Source: Planctomycetota bacterium
Lineage (GTDB): Bacteria > Planctomycetota > UBA1135 > UBA2386
Assembly (NCBI GenBank): GCA_947444055.1
Contig: CANEYR010000017.1
Span: 1 to 58,608 of the forward strand
Reading direction: 5' to 3'
DNA length: 58,608 bases
The position numbers and the translations under genes were made by a program. How positions within the stretch are numbered: the stretch's first letter is position 1; each line of letters starts with the position of its first letter. Below, piece by piece: positions 39,740 through 49,538 of this stretch. The notes below the pieces were generated by a model that was not told the DNA's origin, did no database searches, and saw only the letters and a program-made list of their open reading frames with translations.

Positions 39740-42700
39740 ATGATCCGAGTGAATAACGCCCGGCTGTTTTCCCTGGCCGTCTTCGCCGCCCTTGCCGCTT
39801 GTTCCGGTGGTGGGAGCTCGGTAGCCGGTATCAAGACGGGCGGCGACTTCGTCGTTCTCAAGACCGAGCCGAGCGACAACGCCACGCTGTACTTGAACGA
39901 CTCGATCCGAATCGACTTCAGCAACTCAGTGAGTCTTGATTCTGTCGACTTGTCAACGTTCACCTTCGAGGTGAGCGACCAGATCGGCAATCCTGTTGCC
40001 GAACCGGTGGCGGGGCGCTTTGCGCTCGGGACGAGCCCGGGCGACGCTGGCGTGGGTCGACGCCTGTTGTTCTTGCCGCGCTTGCCGACGAACGACCTCT
40101 ACACCAATGGCGGCTTTCGTCCGGGCCGCAACTATCGTGTGCAGCTGGTTGGTGGCAGTTCGGTCAATGGCACAGTGATCCGGGACCAGAATGGCAAGGG
40201 GCTCACGTTACCGGTCAGTTTCCGATTCGTGACATCTGACGGAACGACCCCATCGCAGTTGTTTCGCAACACGGCGACTGGTGGGCCGCGACGCGCTGCG
40301 TTCGAGATTTCGCCCACGCCCGATCAAACTGGTGTCGTCCTCAACAAGCTCGGCACCAACGCCCTTGAGTTGCGGCTGCGTTTCGACCAGCCGGTCAATC
40401 CCAGTAGCAACAATGTACCGGTTGCGATCGAAACAAACCCCTTGCTGCGGAACAGCAACAACCGTGGGCGCATCTTTCTTGAATACGATGACATCGTGCT
40501 CGGGGAAAGTGTTTGGATTCCTGCCGACGTTGAGCTTGAAGAGAACGCGGTCGAGGGTTCGACGGTCGTGTTGCGGCCGTTGGGCGTATTGCCGAATAAC
40601 GCCACGATTCGCGTCATCGTCGAACGCACGCTGGAGGATATTTCGGGCGAATCCAACGTGTCTAATGCCGCCTACGATCGAGTCTTCGCGACGTTCAAGA
40701 CGAAACGCGCCTACGAGCAGCAATTTGACGCGATTGTCGACGACTTCGTCGCTTCCGCGCAGATTGATGTCGCGGCGGCTTTCTCCGAGCCAACCGCGGA
40801 GGTGGGCCCAGGCTACTTGAAGGCAGGTTTTGCTTTTGAAGGCACCACGACCGGAGCTGAGTTTGAGCCGACGGTGCCCGAGACCATCCTCAACACGAAC
40901 TTCACGCAAGTGACTCCAAAGGTCGGGGCCCCGTACAACGTCTCCGGTGGTGTCTTCAACTTCAGGAACGTCAAGATTCCGGCTGGTAAGGCCGTTCGCG
41001 GTCAGGGATCGAACCCGATGGTGTGGCTCGTCTCTGGGAGCTTTGAGGTGGCCGGCACTCTGAGTGTGCGTGGAGGTGATGGCACGCGAGTGACCACGTC
41101 TGGTAACGCCAACGTGCCGAAGGCCGGCGGCGCTGGCGCGTGCGGAGGTGGCGACGGTGGTGCGGGTTCGCCCAGCACGACCGGTCGCGATCTGCAAGGA
41201 GCCACCGGCAACGGTCCGCTGCAAGTCTCGGGCGGCGGCGGTCTCGGTGGTGCGATGCCGTGCCTGCCAGGCTGCGGTCGTGGCGCTGGCGGCGGTGGTG
41301 GCGCGCTGGCGACCCAAGGCGACCCGAACTTCAAGCAGAAGACTACTGCACCAAATCCGCCTGCAACCACATTCGCGCTGTTCCAACAGCAGACGGGTGA
41401 CGGTGGCAATGGCTGCATCGGCGCATCGGGCGCGGTGACCCGTAGCCTGCAAGGCGGTGTGTCAGGTCCCGCCGTCTTCGTTGATGCACGCAACGACAAC
41501 AATTTCTGGGGCGTTGGCGTTCGGTTTGATGGTGTGCCGTTGCGCATCACCGGCGAGCTGGCAGTTCCGCTCGGTGGTGGTGGTGGTGGTGGTGGTGGTG
41601 ACCTGTCCTACTCCAACTGCGATCTGACCGACGTCAACTTCGAGAACGACAGTGCGGGCGGTGGTGGCGGTGGCGGTGGCGGGGTTCTGATCGTCAAGGC
41701 GCTCGGTCCGATCATCGTGGCTGAGGGCGGTCGAATCACGGCCGACGGCGGCAGTGGTGGAGGCGGCGAGCAGTCCGGTTCAAGCAGCAAGGGTGGTGGT
41801 GGTGGTGGTGGTGCTGGTGGAATGGTCATCTTGATGTCGGCAACTCGCATTGACATCAATGCGCGCGGCAGCAACAACCGCTTCCGCTACGCCGCGCCTG
41901 ACAACGACTACGACTTCGCGATTTCCGCCGACGGCGGCGCCTGCGTCACTGGATCGTTCACGGCCCCGGTGGTGTTGAAGAAGTATCAGCCAACGGTGAT
42001 CGCGACGGGTGACATCGGAACGGCGTTCGCGACACTCTACGACTCGGCCCCGCTCGGCGGTTTTGGCGGCATGGGCATCGTGCAGTTGATGGCCCCGCCC
42101 GGCACCAACACTGATGGCACCAACACGAAACTGGATGACAACATCCGGGTGTTCCGTGCGACCGCGTTGCTGGCAGGCAACGCAAAACGTGACATGCTCG
42201 CTTGGCGCGGCTTCCCTAACTTGCTGGGGCAGGGCGTTGACGACAACGGCACGATCATCACCATCGGCGACAACGAGGGAGATATTCGTCCGGCGCCGAC
42301 CCTATTGCCGACCCCGATCGCGGCCTCGTCGCGTTTGCGCTCAAGCTGGATCGATACTGGTTCGAGCGTTCGCCGCCCGTTGCCTCTTGGCGAAGACAAT
42401 CTGCCGCGCGGCATCGTCACGCAGAATGGCGCGCAAGAAGGACCGCGCTACGAGTTCGCGGGTGTGACGCCGTCGACCGGCTACGCGGAGTACCAAGTCG
42501 TCGGGACTGTCGCAAACACGTTGTTTACGACCGTCATCGACGCTACGCCGATTCTGTCGGCCAACACCAATGCGACGTTCCAGGACCGGGCAGCCTACCG
42601 AGTCGAACTCACGTCGGCCACACTAGGCACCGTGGTCGATCGCTTCGTGCAGTATGAAGCGGATGCATTGAGCAATGCCGATGGGGTTTTGGGCTCATTC

Positions 42701-43138
42701 CGTATCCTGTCGCACTCGGATCGCGAACTCGTCCTTTCCACGGAATCGGGCGCCTTCCCGGCAGCAGCCGCGAAGATGCGGGTGCGGGCGAAGTTCTTCA
42801 ACCTCGTCACTAATGGAGTGCAGGGCTTGGGAGCGACGTACCTTGGTTCAGGTGGTGGCCGTGTGCCGGTAGCCAATGTGCGCATTGGGTTTGCCTTCCA
42901 CCAGAACCCAGCAAGCTCAACCGCACTTCGCTATCCCGCCAACCCCAATCTGTACGCCTACGACCTGTCTGACCCAGCAGTTCAGGAGCAGGTGCGCGCA
43001 CTCGGCGCGGCGTTCGTCCAGTGGGACATTCTGTTCGATACGGCGTTCAAGTCCACGGCGGCTGATGCGCCGCCCGCCTTGTCGCCAGACACGCCTCGCC
43101 CAGAGATCCACTTCTTGCGGGTGCCGTACCGCTTCTGA
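39740..43138 (+). CDS. Large glycine-rich lipoprotein B1 (B family of array)
   Basis: 1132 residues. Signal LFSLAVFAALAAC (lipid Cys 21). The N-terminal part has Big_5-like Ig domains: LYLNDSIRIDFSNSVSLDSV, NGGFRPGRNYRVQLVGG, and a second one near residue 195 (ALELRLRFDQPVNPSS). The middle (about 410-720) is beta-rich with glycine runs: FNFRNVKIPAGKAVRG, VWLVSGSFEVAGTLSVRGGDG cut here as SFEVAGTLSVRGGDG, poly-Gly tracts, and GGVLIVKALGPIIVAEGGRI. The C-terminal part is again domain-like and ends PEIHFLRVPYRF. The glycine-rich 'ip.G..v...g...v.Gti.v.GG.G' pattern recalls surface repeat proteins of bacteria with complex envelopes. Paralogue of B2 (47490). Function unknown; probably a surface structural or adhesion protein. 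Confidence 0.75.
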   Translation: MIRVNNARLFSLAVFAALAACSGGGSSVAGIKTGGDFVVLKTEPSDNATLYLNDSIRIDFSNSVSLDSVDLSTFTFEVSDQIGNPVAEPVAGRFALGTSPGDAGVGRRLLFLPRLPTNDLYTNGGFRPGRNYRVQLVGGSSVNGTVIRDQNGKGLTLPVSFRFVTSDGTTPSQLFRNTATGGPRRAAFEISPTPDQTGVVLNKLGTNALELRLRFDQPVNPSSNNVPVAIETNPLLRNSNNRGRIFLEYDDIVLGESVWIPADVELEENAVEGSTVVLRPLGVLPNNATIRVIVERTLEDISGESNVSNAAYDRVFATFKTKRAYEQQFDAIVDDFVASAQIDVAAAFSEPTAEVGPGYLKAGFAFEGTTTGAEFEPTVPETILNTNFTQVTPKVGAPYNVSGGVFNFRNVKIPAGKAVRGQGSNPMVWLVSGSFEVAGTLSVRGGDGTRVTTSGNANVPKAGGAGACGGGDGGAGSPSTTGRDLQGATGNGPLQVSGGGGLGGAMPCLPGCGRGAGGGGGALATQGDPNFKQKTTAPNPPATTFALFQQQTGDGGNGCIGASGAVTRSLQGGVSGPAVFVDARNDNNFWGVGVRFDGVPLRITGELAVPLGGGGGGGGGDLSYSNCDLTDVNFENDSAGGGGGGGGGVLIVKALGPIIVAEGGRITADGGSGGGGEQSGSSSKGGGGGGGAGGMVILMSATRIDINARGSNNRFRYAAPDNDYDFAISADGGACVTGSFTAPVVLKKYQPTVIATGDIGTAFATLYDSAPLGGFGGMGIVQLMAPPGTNTDGTNTKLDDNIRVFRATALLAGNAKRDMLAWRGFPNLLGQGVDDNGTIITIGDNEGDIRPAPTLLPTPIAASSRLRSSWIDTGSSVRRPLPLGEDNLPRGIVTQNGAQEGPRYEFAGVTPSTGYAEYQVVGTVANTLFTTVIDATPILSANTNATFQDRAAYRVELTSATLGTVVDRFVQYEADALSNADGVLGSFRILSHSDRELVLSTESGAFPAAAAKMRVRAKFFNLVTNGVQGLGATYLGSGGGRVPVANVRIGFAFHQNPASSTALRYPANPNLYAYDLSDPAVQEQVRALGAAFVQWDILFDTAFKSTAADAPPALSPDTPRPEIHFLRVPYRF
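41573..41599 (+). repeat. (GGT)9 trinucleotide repeat coding poly-Gly in B1
   Basis: Nine tandem GGT triplets, in frame, coding a glycine run. Further interrupted GGT/GGC runs occur at about 41657-41685 and 41792-41820. Slippage would change length in threes and keep the frame. Confidence 0.9.
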
Positions 43139-43320
43139 TCCGGCACTGCCTGCCACGAAGAATCGACCGGATCCTTCGATGGCAGCAGCGATAGCACACG
43201 AAACACTGCTGAATCCCTCCACCTTCCGATACCTCCGCCAGGGTGCGTAATATTCCCTGCGGCACGCAACGAAAAATGCCCCTTGGTTCGCCAGGGGAAT
43301 GTGAACTGAAGGCACAAGAC

Positions 43321-46300
43321 ATGAAGCACGCGATGAATCGGTCCCGGACGCTGACGACAGCGCTGGTGCTCGCAGCTTTGGCTGCATGCGATGGCAGCTC
43401 GAAGGTTGGCCAAGTCGGAGATGGCACCGCTCGGCCTGAGCTGCTCAGTGTTGAGCTCGGGCGCTTGGTCGATGTCTATGCGTATCAACGCATCGATGCC
43501 AACCAAGGCGACCGCCGTTTGCGCGCCAATCGCCGATTGGAACTGGTCTCCAAGAACCAGCTCATCAATGCCGGCATTGAGTCGCAATCCCTGTTCGATG
43601 CGGCTGGTGAAGTGGTCGTCTCGGCGAACTATGAGTTCCTGCCGTTCGACAAGACTGTTGGCCATGAAGAACTCCTGATCTTGTGGGACAACGTCGACGG
43701 CAGTCCTGAGCAGAAGAATTTTGCAGCGGCCCTCGCTGCAGCGCAGACCGGTCTGGCACCCGTGCCAGCCTCGTACCGCGGTCAAAACACCCAGACGCGC
43801 CCGATCCCGATCGTGCCGCGCAATGCTGCAATCCGGTTGAAGTTCAGCAACCCCGTTGAGGTGACGAGCGACTTCTTCGCAGCCAATCCGTCGTCGATTC
43901 AGTTGCTTGAGTTTAAGGGTGACCCATCCGTCGTGGCCCCGGTTGACGCGTTCCGGATTCTTCCGTACCGCGTTGTTCCAAGTGGCGACTCGATCATCCT
44001 CGACACCACGATCTTGGGTAGCGAAGGTGGTGCTTCGACGACGTCTGCTGGACTGCCGCTGTCAGCCGACAACGTGACGGCAAACATTCGTATCGCGATT
44101 CCAGTGCGGGGCACTGTCGTCCCAACCTTCTACGTGAAGGAAGATCCCATCGAGCAGCTGAACGGCGTCGATAGTGCTGGTCGCGACTCGGTGATTCGCG
44201 ACTTCCGTTCGGGCAACTTGGCCGATGGCGTCGCTGGTCGACTGCGCGAGCCTGAGGCACCCATGATCGTCGGGTCGCTGTCGATGGGCGTCACCGATGT
44301 CGACGCCACGAACAACATCATCACCGTGAACAAGCGGCTGCAGTTTGTGCCAGTTCGCGCTCGTTATCCGTTCGTTGATGGCCCGCTCAACGGCAACGGA
44401 TTGCCGCTTGGGCCGCTGGCGGCGCCGATCCAACGCCCCCTGGGGCATGGCGACATTCTGACGCAGACCATTCAAGTTGAAACGCAACCTGGTTTCTTCG
44501 AAGCGGTCACGCTGCGTGCCGAGGTGCTAGGGAACCTTGAGATCGGTACGTCCGTCACGGATCCAAACATTGGGTTGGCGTTGAGTCCTCCGACCAATGA
44601 CTCGGGTCAAGGCGAGCGGCTAACCGTGGTTCGGCTGCGAGTGGCATCTGTGTTCGCCGGCAGGGACTCGAAGGGCACTCTGCGTCGCTTCCAGGCCAAC
44701 GCGTTGCCCAACGGGCAGGACTGCGTTCTGCGCGCGCTCTACTACGAGGAAGTTGGGTTCGGAACTGGCTCGGTCGTGCTTACCGATCGAGCTTGGCGCA
44801 ACTTGTTCGTCCGGATCGAACCAAAGCCAGCGCAGTCGGCGATTGACGTTCAACCCAATGCCTCCGTGTCGATCGAGTTCACGAAGCCGATGGATCTCGA
44901 CCAGGTCGACTCAACGTCGAACCTGTTGATCACCAGCCGACCCGTCAGCGTCGAGACGTTCGCTCAGCAGATGAGTGATCCAAAACGGGCGACCATGCGC
45001 GTGGTCCCGACTCGTCTCTCCGACCTCACAGGTGACGGCACCGTGTTGCGTCTGCAGCCGCCGATTGGCTTCTTCCACCGTGCTGGCATCGCCGAGTCGT
45101 ACAGCGTTCACGTTCGTCTTGGCAACTCGGGTGTCGGCGATCTTGCTGGCAACAGCTTGAACATCTTCGACAGTCCGTCGAATCCCCAGGACAGCTGGTC
45201 GGTTGATTTCACCATTGCTCCCAATGCAGCCGCCAACTCGGTTGGTTGGCACAACTACCTGTTCCAGGCCGAAGACGAAGACGGGACCTTGCCTGGCTCG
45301 GTCGACATCTTTGGCCAGTATCGCCTTGAGAATGGTCGGCTCATCGGCGCCAGCGGCGTTCGGTTTGGTCGGTCCGCTGACGCCCAGAACCTCTCTCAGA
45401 TCAGCCGCGTGAACCGCGGTGAGTGCTGGGATCCGCGTGATTTCCTGCCGCCGCCGCCGCCGCCGCCGCCGCCAACTCCCAATCCCACTGCGAACTCATT
45501 GATTCTGCCGCTGGCCCCTTTGGACCAGGCGGGCAATCCGCACCCTGGGCTGCTCTACTGGCAGCCGCGTATGAGTGACACGATTGCGCCGCCAAACGTG
45601 CCGCAGGTCTATGAGTACTGGCCATCGGTTGCTCAGCCTGTCGGGCGCGTGGTCGAGCCGTTAAAGCCCCAAGGCTCGCGCATGCAGATGCGCTACATCG
45701 AGGACGACTTCTCCCTCAGCTACCGTCAGCCGTCGGAGTTCGGGCTCGATGTTGAGCAGCTCTACTGGTCGCCATTTAACGACGAGACCGTGCTCTACGA
45801 TGTCTTCGATCGTTTCACGATGTCGCTTGGCCACTCGCGTCGTCGGCCTGACGAGTTCTGGTTCTTGAACTTCGCGGCAGATCCACCTGAGTGCACGCTC
45901 GCATGCCCGAGCATGAACAGTGCGTTGTCCTTGGTATTCAGCGACAACGTGCTTGAGGGCAGTTCGATGGTTCCGGTGTTCGAAGACAAGATCTACAAGA
46001 TCAATCCGAACGAAGCGTTCCGCACGATTGAGAACGTCAAGTACGTGCCGTTCCCGCGATTTGACCGCAGCTACACGTGGCGCGACTCGCGTCTCGTCAC
46101 GGTGGACGCAAACGGGAACGTGATTGGGCTTGGTGGTGCGCAACAACCAGGCGCCTTGCCGCCGAACAATGACTTCACGGCCAACATCGATTCGCCGTGG
46201 ATCCAGAGTGTGCCGTTGGACAACACCGTCGAGCCACCGGTCCCCGACCCTGAGTTCTTCGCCAACGGCAATTCGATCTACGTAATGGACCCGGCGGACT

Positions 46301-47271
46301 TTGTCGGAACTAACCAACGCGACCACGACCCGATTGCCTTGCCGCTGCTCGTCGATTTCAAGATGTTCGCTGACGATCAGGCGAATGGCATTTCAGGCGG
46401 CAACAACGGCTTCCAAGTGGCGATGCTTGGCCCGCCAAGCTACGGCTTCCCAGCGCTTCGGGGCGGCTACTACGACAGCGTCGGTAGCGGCTGTGGTGCT
46501 GGTGCGCCACGATGGCCGCGGACACGCGTGCAAGCGTCGGGTGGGTTTGACCTGATCAATGGTTCCGCCATTCTCATCGACCCGGCCAACGTGCTGACGG
46601 CTCAACCCAGTGTCGTCAAGGATGCAGGCATGGGCTCCCCCGCGACTGCTTTGTTCACGGCTCCTGCTGGCGATGGCATGATGAACTGGGCACGCGCCGA
46701 CTTTGTCCGCAAGGTGTCGACCATGACGTTTGGGTTCTTCGACACGCTGCAACCACAGCGCGCTCTGTTGGTCGATGGCACCGGCACCGTATCAGCGGAT
46801 GTCGGCATCCCGGACCTCAACTTCGTTGATCCGAACTTGCGCATCCGCGACGTAGTTGTGCAATTGGATCCACCGCTCGCGCGACAACCCGCTGGCACGT
46901 CCGTCGTGGTCGAGATGCGAGGGGCGGATACGTTCGCCAACTCGGGAACGCTATACAACCCGAGCTTCGCTGGGCAGAATCCGACGGATGCATTCGGCAC
47001 TCGCGGTAACTTGCTCAACGCCAACTACGCCTGTGAGGCGTACCGCTACTCGACAGCGAACGCAGTCGGTGGCACTCCGCGTGTCATCGCCTCTGGCATG
47101 ACTCGCTATGTCACCGAGGACCAGCTGAGCCAAATTCGCAACCCGGCCACCGGCCTGCTGCCGCGCTTCCTCAACCTGCGCATCGGCATGACGAATAATG
47201 TCGACGTGTCGCCGTCGCTGTCGCCGTCGCTGCGAAGCATGAGCATCGTCTACCGGATGTTGCCCGAATAG
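43321..47271 (+). CDS. Large surface lipoprotein A2 (A family of array)
   Basis: 1316 residues. Signal SRTLTTALVLAALAAC (lipid Cys about 23). The first conserved block is RPELLSVELGRLVDVYAY, then VPRNAAIRLKFSNPVEV, VIRDFRSGNLADG, ASVSIEFTKPMDLDQVDS (Big_5-like), a poly-Pro linker (LPPPPPPPPPTPNP), SEFGLDVEQLYWSPF, MSLGHSRRRP, and an end SPSLRSMSIVYRM. All have counterparts in A1 in the same order, so the pair arose by duplication followed by strong divergence. ATG 43321 was chosen; ATG 43333 also keeps the signal. The upstream in-frame ATG at 43243 would hide it. A strong terminator follows. Function unknown. Confidence 0.75.
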   Translation: MKHAMNRSRTLTTALVLAALAACDGSSKVGQVGDGTARPELLSVELGRLVDVYAYQRIDANQGDRRLRANRRLELVSKNQLINAGIESQSLFDAAGEVVVSANYEFLPFDKTVGHEELLILWDNVDGSPEQKNFAAALAAAQTGLAPVPASYRGQNTQTRPIPIVPRNAAIRLKFSNPVEVTSDFFAANPSSIQLLEFKGDPSVVAPVDAFRILPYRVVPSGDSIILDTTILGSEGGASTTSAGLPLSADNVTANIRIAIPVRGTVVPTFYVKEDPIEQLNGVDSAGRDSVIRDFRSGNLADGVAGRLREPEAPMIVGSLSMGVTDVDATNNIITVNKRLQFVPVRARYPFVDGPLNGNGLPLGPLAAPIQRPLGHGDILTQTIQVETQPGFFEAVTLRAEVLGNLEIGTSVTDPNIGLALSPPTNDSGQGERLTVVRLRVASVFAGRDSKGTLRRFQANALPNGQDCVLRALYYEEVGFGTGSVVLTDRAWRNLFVRIEPKPAQSAIDVQPNASVSIEFTKPMDLDQVDSTSNLLITSRPVSVETFAQQMSDPKRATMRVVPTRLSDLTGDGTVLRLQPPIGFFHRAGIAESYSVHVRLGNSGVGDLAGNSLNIFDSPSNPQDSWSVDFTIAPNAAANSVGWHNYLFQAEDEDGTLPGSVDIFGQYRLENGRLIGASGVRFGRSADAQNLSQISRVNRGECWDPRDFLPPPPPPPPPTPNPTANSLILPLAPLDQAGNPHPGLLYWQPRMSDTIAPPNVPQVYEYWPSVAQPVGRVVEPLKPQGSRMQMRYIEDDFSLSYRQPSEFGLDVEQLYWSPFNDETVLYDVFDRFTMSLGHSRRRPDEFWFLNFAADPPECTLACPSMNSALSLVFSDNVLEGSSMVPVFEDKIYKINPNEAFRTIENVKYVPFPRFDRSYTWRDSRLVTVDANGNVIGLGGAQQPGALPPNNDFTANIDSPWIQSVPLDNTVEPPVPDPEFFANGNSIYVMDPADFVGTNQRDHDPIALPLLVDFKMFADDQANGISGGNNGFQVAMLGPPSYGFPALRGGYYDSVGSGCGAGAPRWPRTRVQASGGFDLINGSAILIDPANVLTAQPSVVKDAGMGSPATALFTAPAGDGMMNWARADFVRKVSTMTFGFFDTLQPQRALLVDGTGTVSADVGIPDLNFVDPNLRIRDVVVQLDPPLARQPAGTSVVVEMRGADTFANSGTLYNPSFAGQNPTDAFGTRGNLLNANYACEAYRYSTANAVGGTPRVIASGMTRYVTEDQLSQIRNPATGLLPRFLNLRIGMTNNVDVSPSLSPSLRSMSIVYRMLPE
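45448..45471 (+). repeat. (CCG)8 trinucleotide repeat coding poly-Pro in A2
   Basis: Eight tandem CCG triplets code a rigid proline linker between two parts of lipoprotein A2. Confidence 0.9.
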
Positions 47272-47335
47272 TCGGGATCAGGTAGACGAGATTTGGGTGC
47301 CGGGATCTGGATGCCGCGGCACCCAGCCAAGAAAG

Positions 47336-47375
47336 CGCCACGGCGGCGGGCGATGGCCCGCCGCCGTGGCGTTTT
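47336..47375 (+). terminator. Strong intrinsic terminator after lipoprotein A2
   Basis: A perfect 16-bp stem (arms 47336-47351 and 47356-47371, GC-rich) with a GATG loop, followed directly by TTTT (47372-47375) and CATTT. This is the clearest Rho-independent terminator in the window. It separates A2 from B2. Confidence 0.9.
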
Positions 47376-47489
47376 CATTTCCGTCGCGGAGCGTCTGGTT
47401 CCGTTCGGCGTCGACGGCCCACCCTCTCAAGCGGCAATGCGGTAGTGCGGCTGGGGTCGTGGCCGCATAGCATCCGATACGTCTCGCTC

Positions 47490-49346
47490 ATGGATCAGGT
47501 TTGGCGACATCGATGGTTGGCGCTCGCGGGCCTCGCAATGGCCGCGTGCTCGCGCGCGAAGCCAGCTTCAACACCCTTCTCGATTGCGCGAACGTCGCCT
47601 TCGTTGGCTGCTCACAGCCCGCCGCTGCTGCTCAACGACTCCATCACGGTTTACTTTTCGCACGACATCTTGCCGGTCAGCGTCACGGCGGACTCGGTGA
47701 CGCTTGTTGACGAGCAAGGCCAGAGTGTCCCCGGCTCCTTGCTTGTTGGGGCCAACTGGCTGACGTTCCAACCAAAGCCGCCGCTAGCGGCAGATCTACA
47801 AGACGGCTCGTTTCGTCCTGGTGCGAACTATCGCCTGATGGTCGCGGGTTCGCCGCGGCCCGACGCGGTTCGTTCATTGGATGATCGTCGCCTAGCCGAA
47901 GCGACAACCTTCGACGTGCGCATTGCTGCGCAGCAGGATCGCCCGCCAGGCTTGCTAGCGCTGCTACGGCCACCCGCGAACGACCTGCCGTTCGTGTTGC
48001 GGGCCCCGAATCTGCCACAACAACTTCCCGCCGATGCGCCACGCCTGTTGCTGCACTTTACGCAGCCACTGCTGCCTGCATCCGTAACACCGGCTGCGTT
48101 TGAAGTAACTCTGCGGGCCGCACCGCCAGTCGAACTGATCCCGCGGGCGGTGCGCGCCTTCACCTCGCGGCTCGACGACGAGTTCGGCTGCTCGGTTGAG
48201 ATTGACTTGGGGGCCCTGCCTCGCCGCGTTCGCGACCAGCTGGCCTCGCCGCTGACTCGGGGTGACATGATTAGCGTGGCCTTGGCGCGGGGCCCCAACT
48301 CCGTGCTCGACTACTCAGGGAACGCGCCGCTGCAGGCGACGCCGCAGTTATGGAGTGTGGTCGCGGGCAACAGTGTGGCGTTGGCGGAATGGCCGACCGG
48401 TGGCGACCGCATGCCAGCCGACGATGGACTGTCGCCCTCGTTTGAAGCCCGAGGCGGCGTAATCAGGCCCCGCGTGCGCGTTGAAGCCGGCGATGGCAGC
48501 CTCGGCGTGTTTCACCCGCGGTGCAACCTGACGCTGCGTCCGGGCCAGCCCTTTGACCGCGGAGATGGCCAGATCGTGGTCAGCCGCGGCGCCGAGTTTC
48601 CTTTCCTGACCATCGAAGTGCCCGAAGGCGTCATCGTGCGTGTGGAGACGTCCCCAGGTTCGCCTGTGCACCTGCTGGCCTGCGGCGGCATGCGCATCGC
48701 TGGCACACTGGAGTTGGTGACCGCCCCCGCAGCCTTGCCGCCGCGGCGGTTTCAGACGGTGCGAGAGATCGTGCAAGAATCACCAATCGCCTTGGTGGCG
48801 GCGGGCGACATCGACCTACGTGGACGCATCCTGACACCCTCGCCCCCAACGGAAGGCGCCACGAGCCTCATGCTCGCCAGCGCTGGCAGCATCGACCTTC
48901 GGGGGCTGCAAGGTGACTTGCCGTTCCACACGCTGTTGGTCGTGGAGTCGGGCGCCACCGGCGACGAATCGGCGATCCTCGGAACGCGCGGTCAGAGCAT
49001 CGTCTTCTTCGCGTCCTTCACCTATGGCGTCGCCGCGGGTGCCGACTATTCAGTCCGGGGGCTCACGTCGTGGCGGCAGCTTCCGGTCGATCGCGACGGT
49101 GGCGTTTTGCACCTGGTCGACGCCGATCCGAACCTGCAGGTTGCCTGGCAGTCGGCACCAGCAGACCCTGTTCGCAAGAACGAGCCCGACATGACCATCG
49201 GCCGCGTCGGGCGACTGCAGCAGGCGCGGGATGGCGACTCCATCGCGGTGCTCGCTGGCGCCTTCGTTCGCTTCGCACTGACAGCGCGCGTGCGAGCCGG
49301 GAGCGAGCCGCCGCGAATGCGCGAACTGCGTCTGAGCGATCGCTGA
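47490..49346 (+). CDS. Lipoprotein B2, shorter paralogue of B1
   Basis: 618 residues. Signal RWLALAGLAMAAC (lipid Cys about 20). The N-terminal Big_5-like domain has LLLNDSITVYFSHDILPVSV and GSFRPGANYRLMVAGSP, aligning with the same blocks of B1. A second such domain (PRLLLHFTQPLLPASVTPA) follows. The central part keeps the beta pattern of B1 without glycine runs (VHLLACGGMRIAGTLELV, PIALVAAGDIDLRGRI, MLASAGSIDLRGL). It ends PPRMRELRLSDR. It is about half the size of B1 because the glycine-rich core and the following domain are missing. ATG 47490 starts the signal peptide. The gene stands alone between a terminator and the prepilin peptidase gene. Confidence 0.72.
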   Translation: MDQVWRHRWLALAGLAMAACSRAKPASTPFSIARTSPSLAAHSPPLLLNDSITVYFSHDILPVSVTADSVTLVDEQGQSVPGSLLVGANWLTFQPKPPLAADLQDGSFRPGANYRLMVAGSPRPDAVRSLDDRRLAEATTFDVRIAAQQDRPPGLLALLRPPANDLPFVLRAPNLPQQLPADAPRLLLHFTQPLLPASVTPAAFEVTLRAAPPVELIPRAVRAFTSRLDDEFGCSVEIDLGALPRRVRDQLASPLTRGDMISVALARGPNSVLDYSGNAPLQATPQLWSVVAGNSVALAEWPTGGDRMPADDGLSPSFEARGGVIRPRVRVEAGDGSLGVFHPRCNLTLRPGQPFDRGDGQIVVSRGAEFPFLTIEVPEGVIVRVETSPGSPVHLLACGGMRIAGTLELVTAPAALPPRRFQTVREIVQESPIALVAAGDIDLRGRILTPSPPTEGATSLMLASAGSIDLRGLQGDLPFHTLLVVESGATGDESAILGTRGQSIVFFASFTYGVAAGADYSVRGLTSWRQLPVDRDGGVLHLVDADPNLQVAWQSAPADPVRKNEPDMTIGRVGRLQQARDGDSIAVLAGAFVRFALTARVRAGSEPPRMRELRLSDR

Positions 49347-49538
49347 TCGCGGCGCCCGCCCCCGTAGTTGCCAACGAGCAAGGGGTGGATTCTGTCCGGC
49401 GGGACCATATGCTCCGCCCCGTCGCGGATGTTCGTGGTTCGTGGGTCAGCACGAAGCGCGGCGACCAATGGGGTCGCATTCCGTCGGCACGCGGTGTGTC
49501 TTCTGGGCCGTCGGTTCACGGCGGCGTTGTGTCGTTTC

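Noticed and set aside
40208-41452. A 414-codon open frame antisense to lipoprotein B1
   Set aside because: It is a shadow of the glycine-rich B1 gene. No start signal or protein-family motif was seen.
41573-41820. GGT repeat runs as a CRISPR or satellite array
   Set aside because: They are in-frame glycine codons within B1, with no repeat-spacer structure.
43137-43173. GATCCGG...CCGGATC as a terminator after B1
   Set aside because: The loop is 23 bases and there is no U tract, so it is kept only as part of the stop-hairpin observation.
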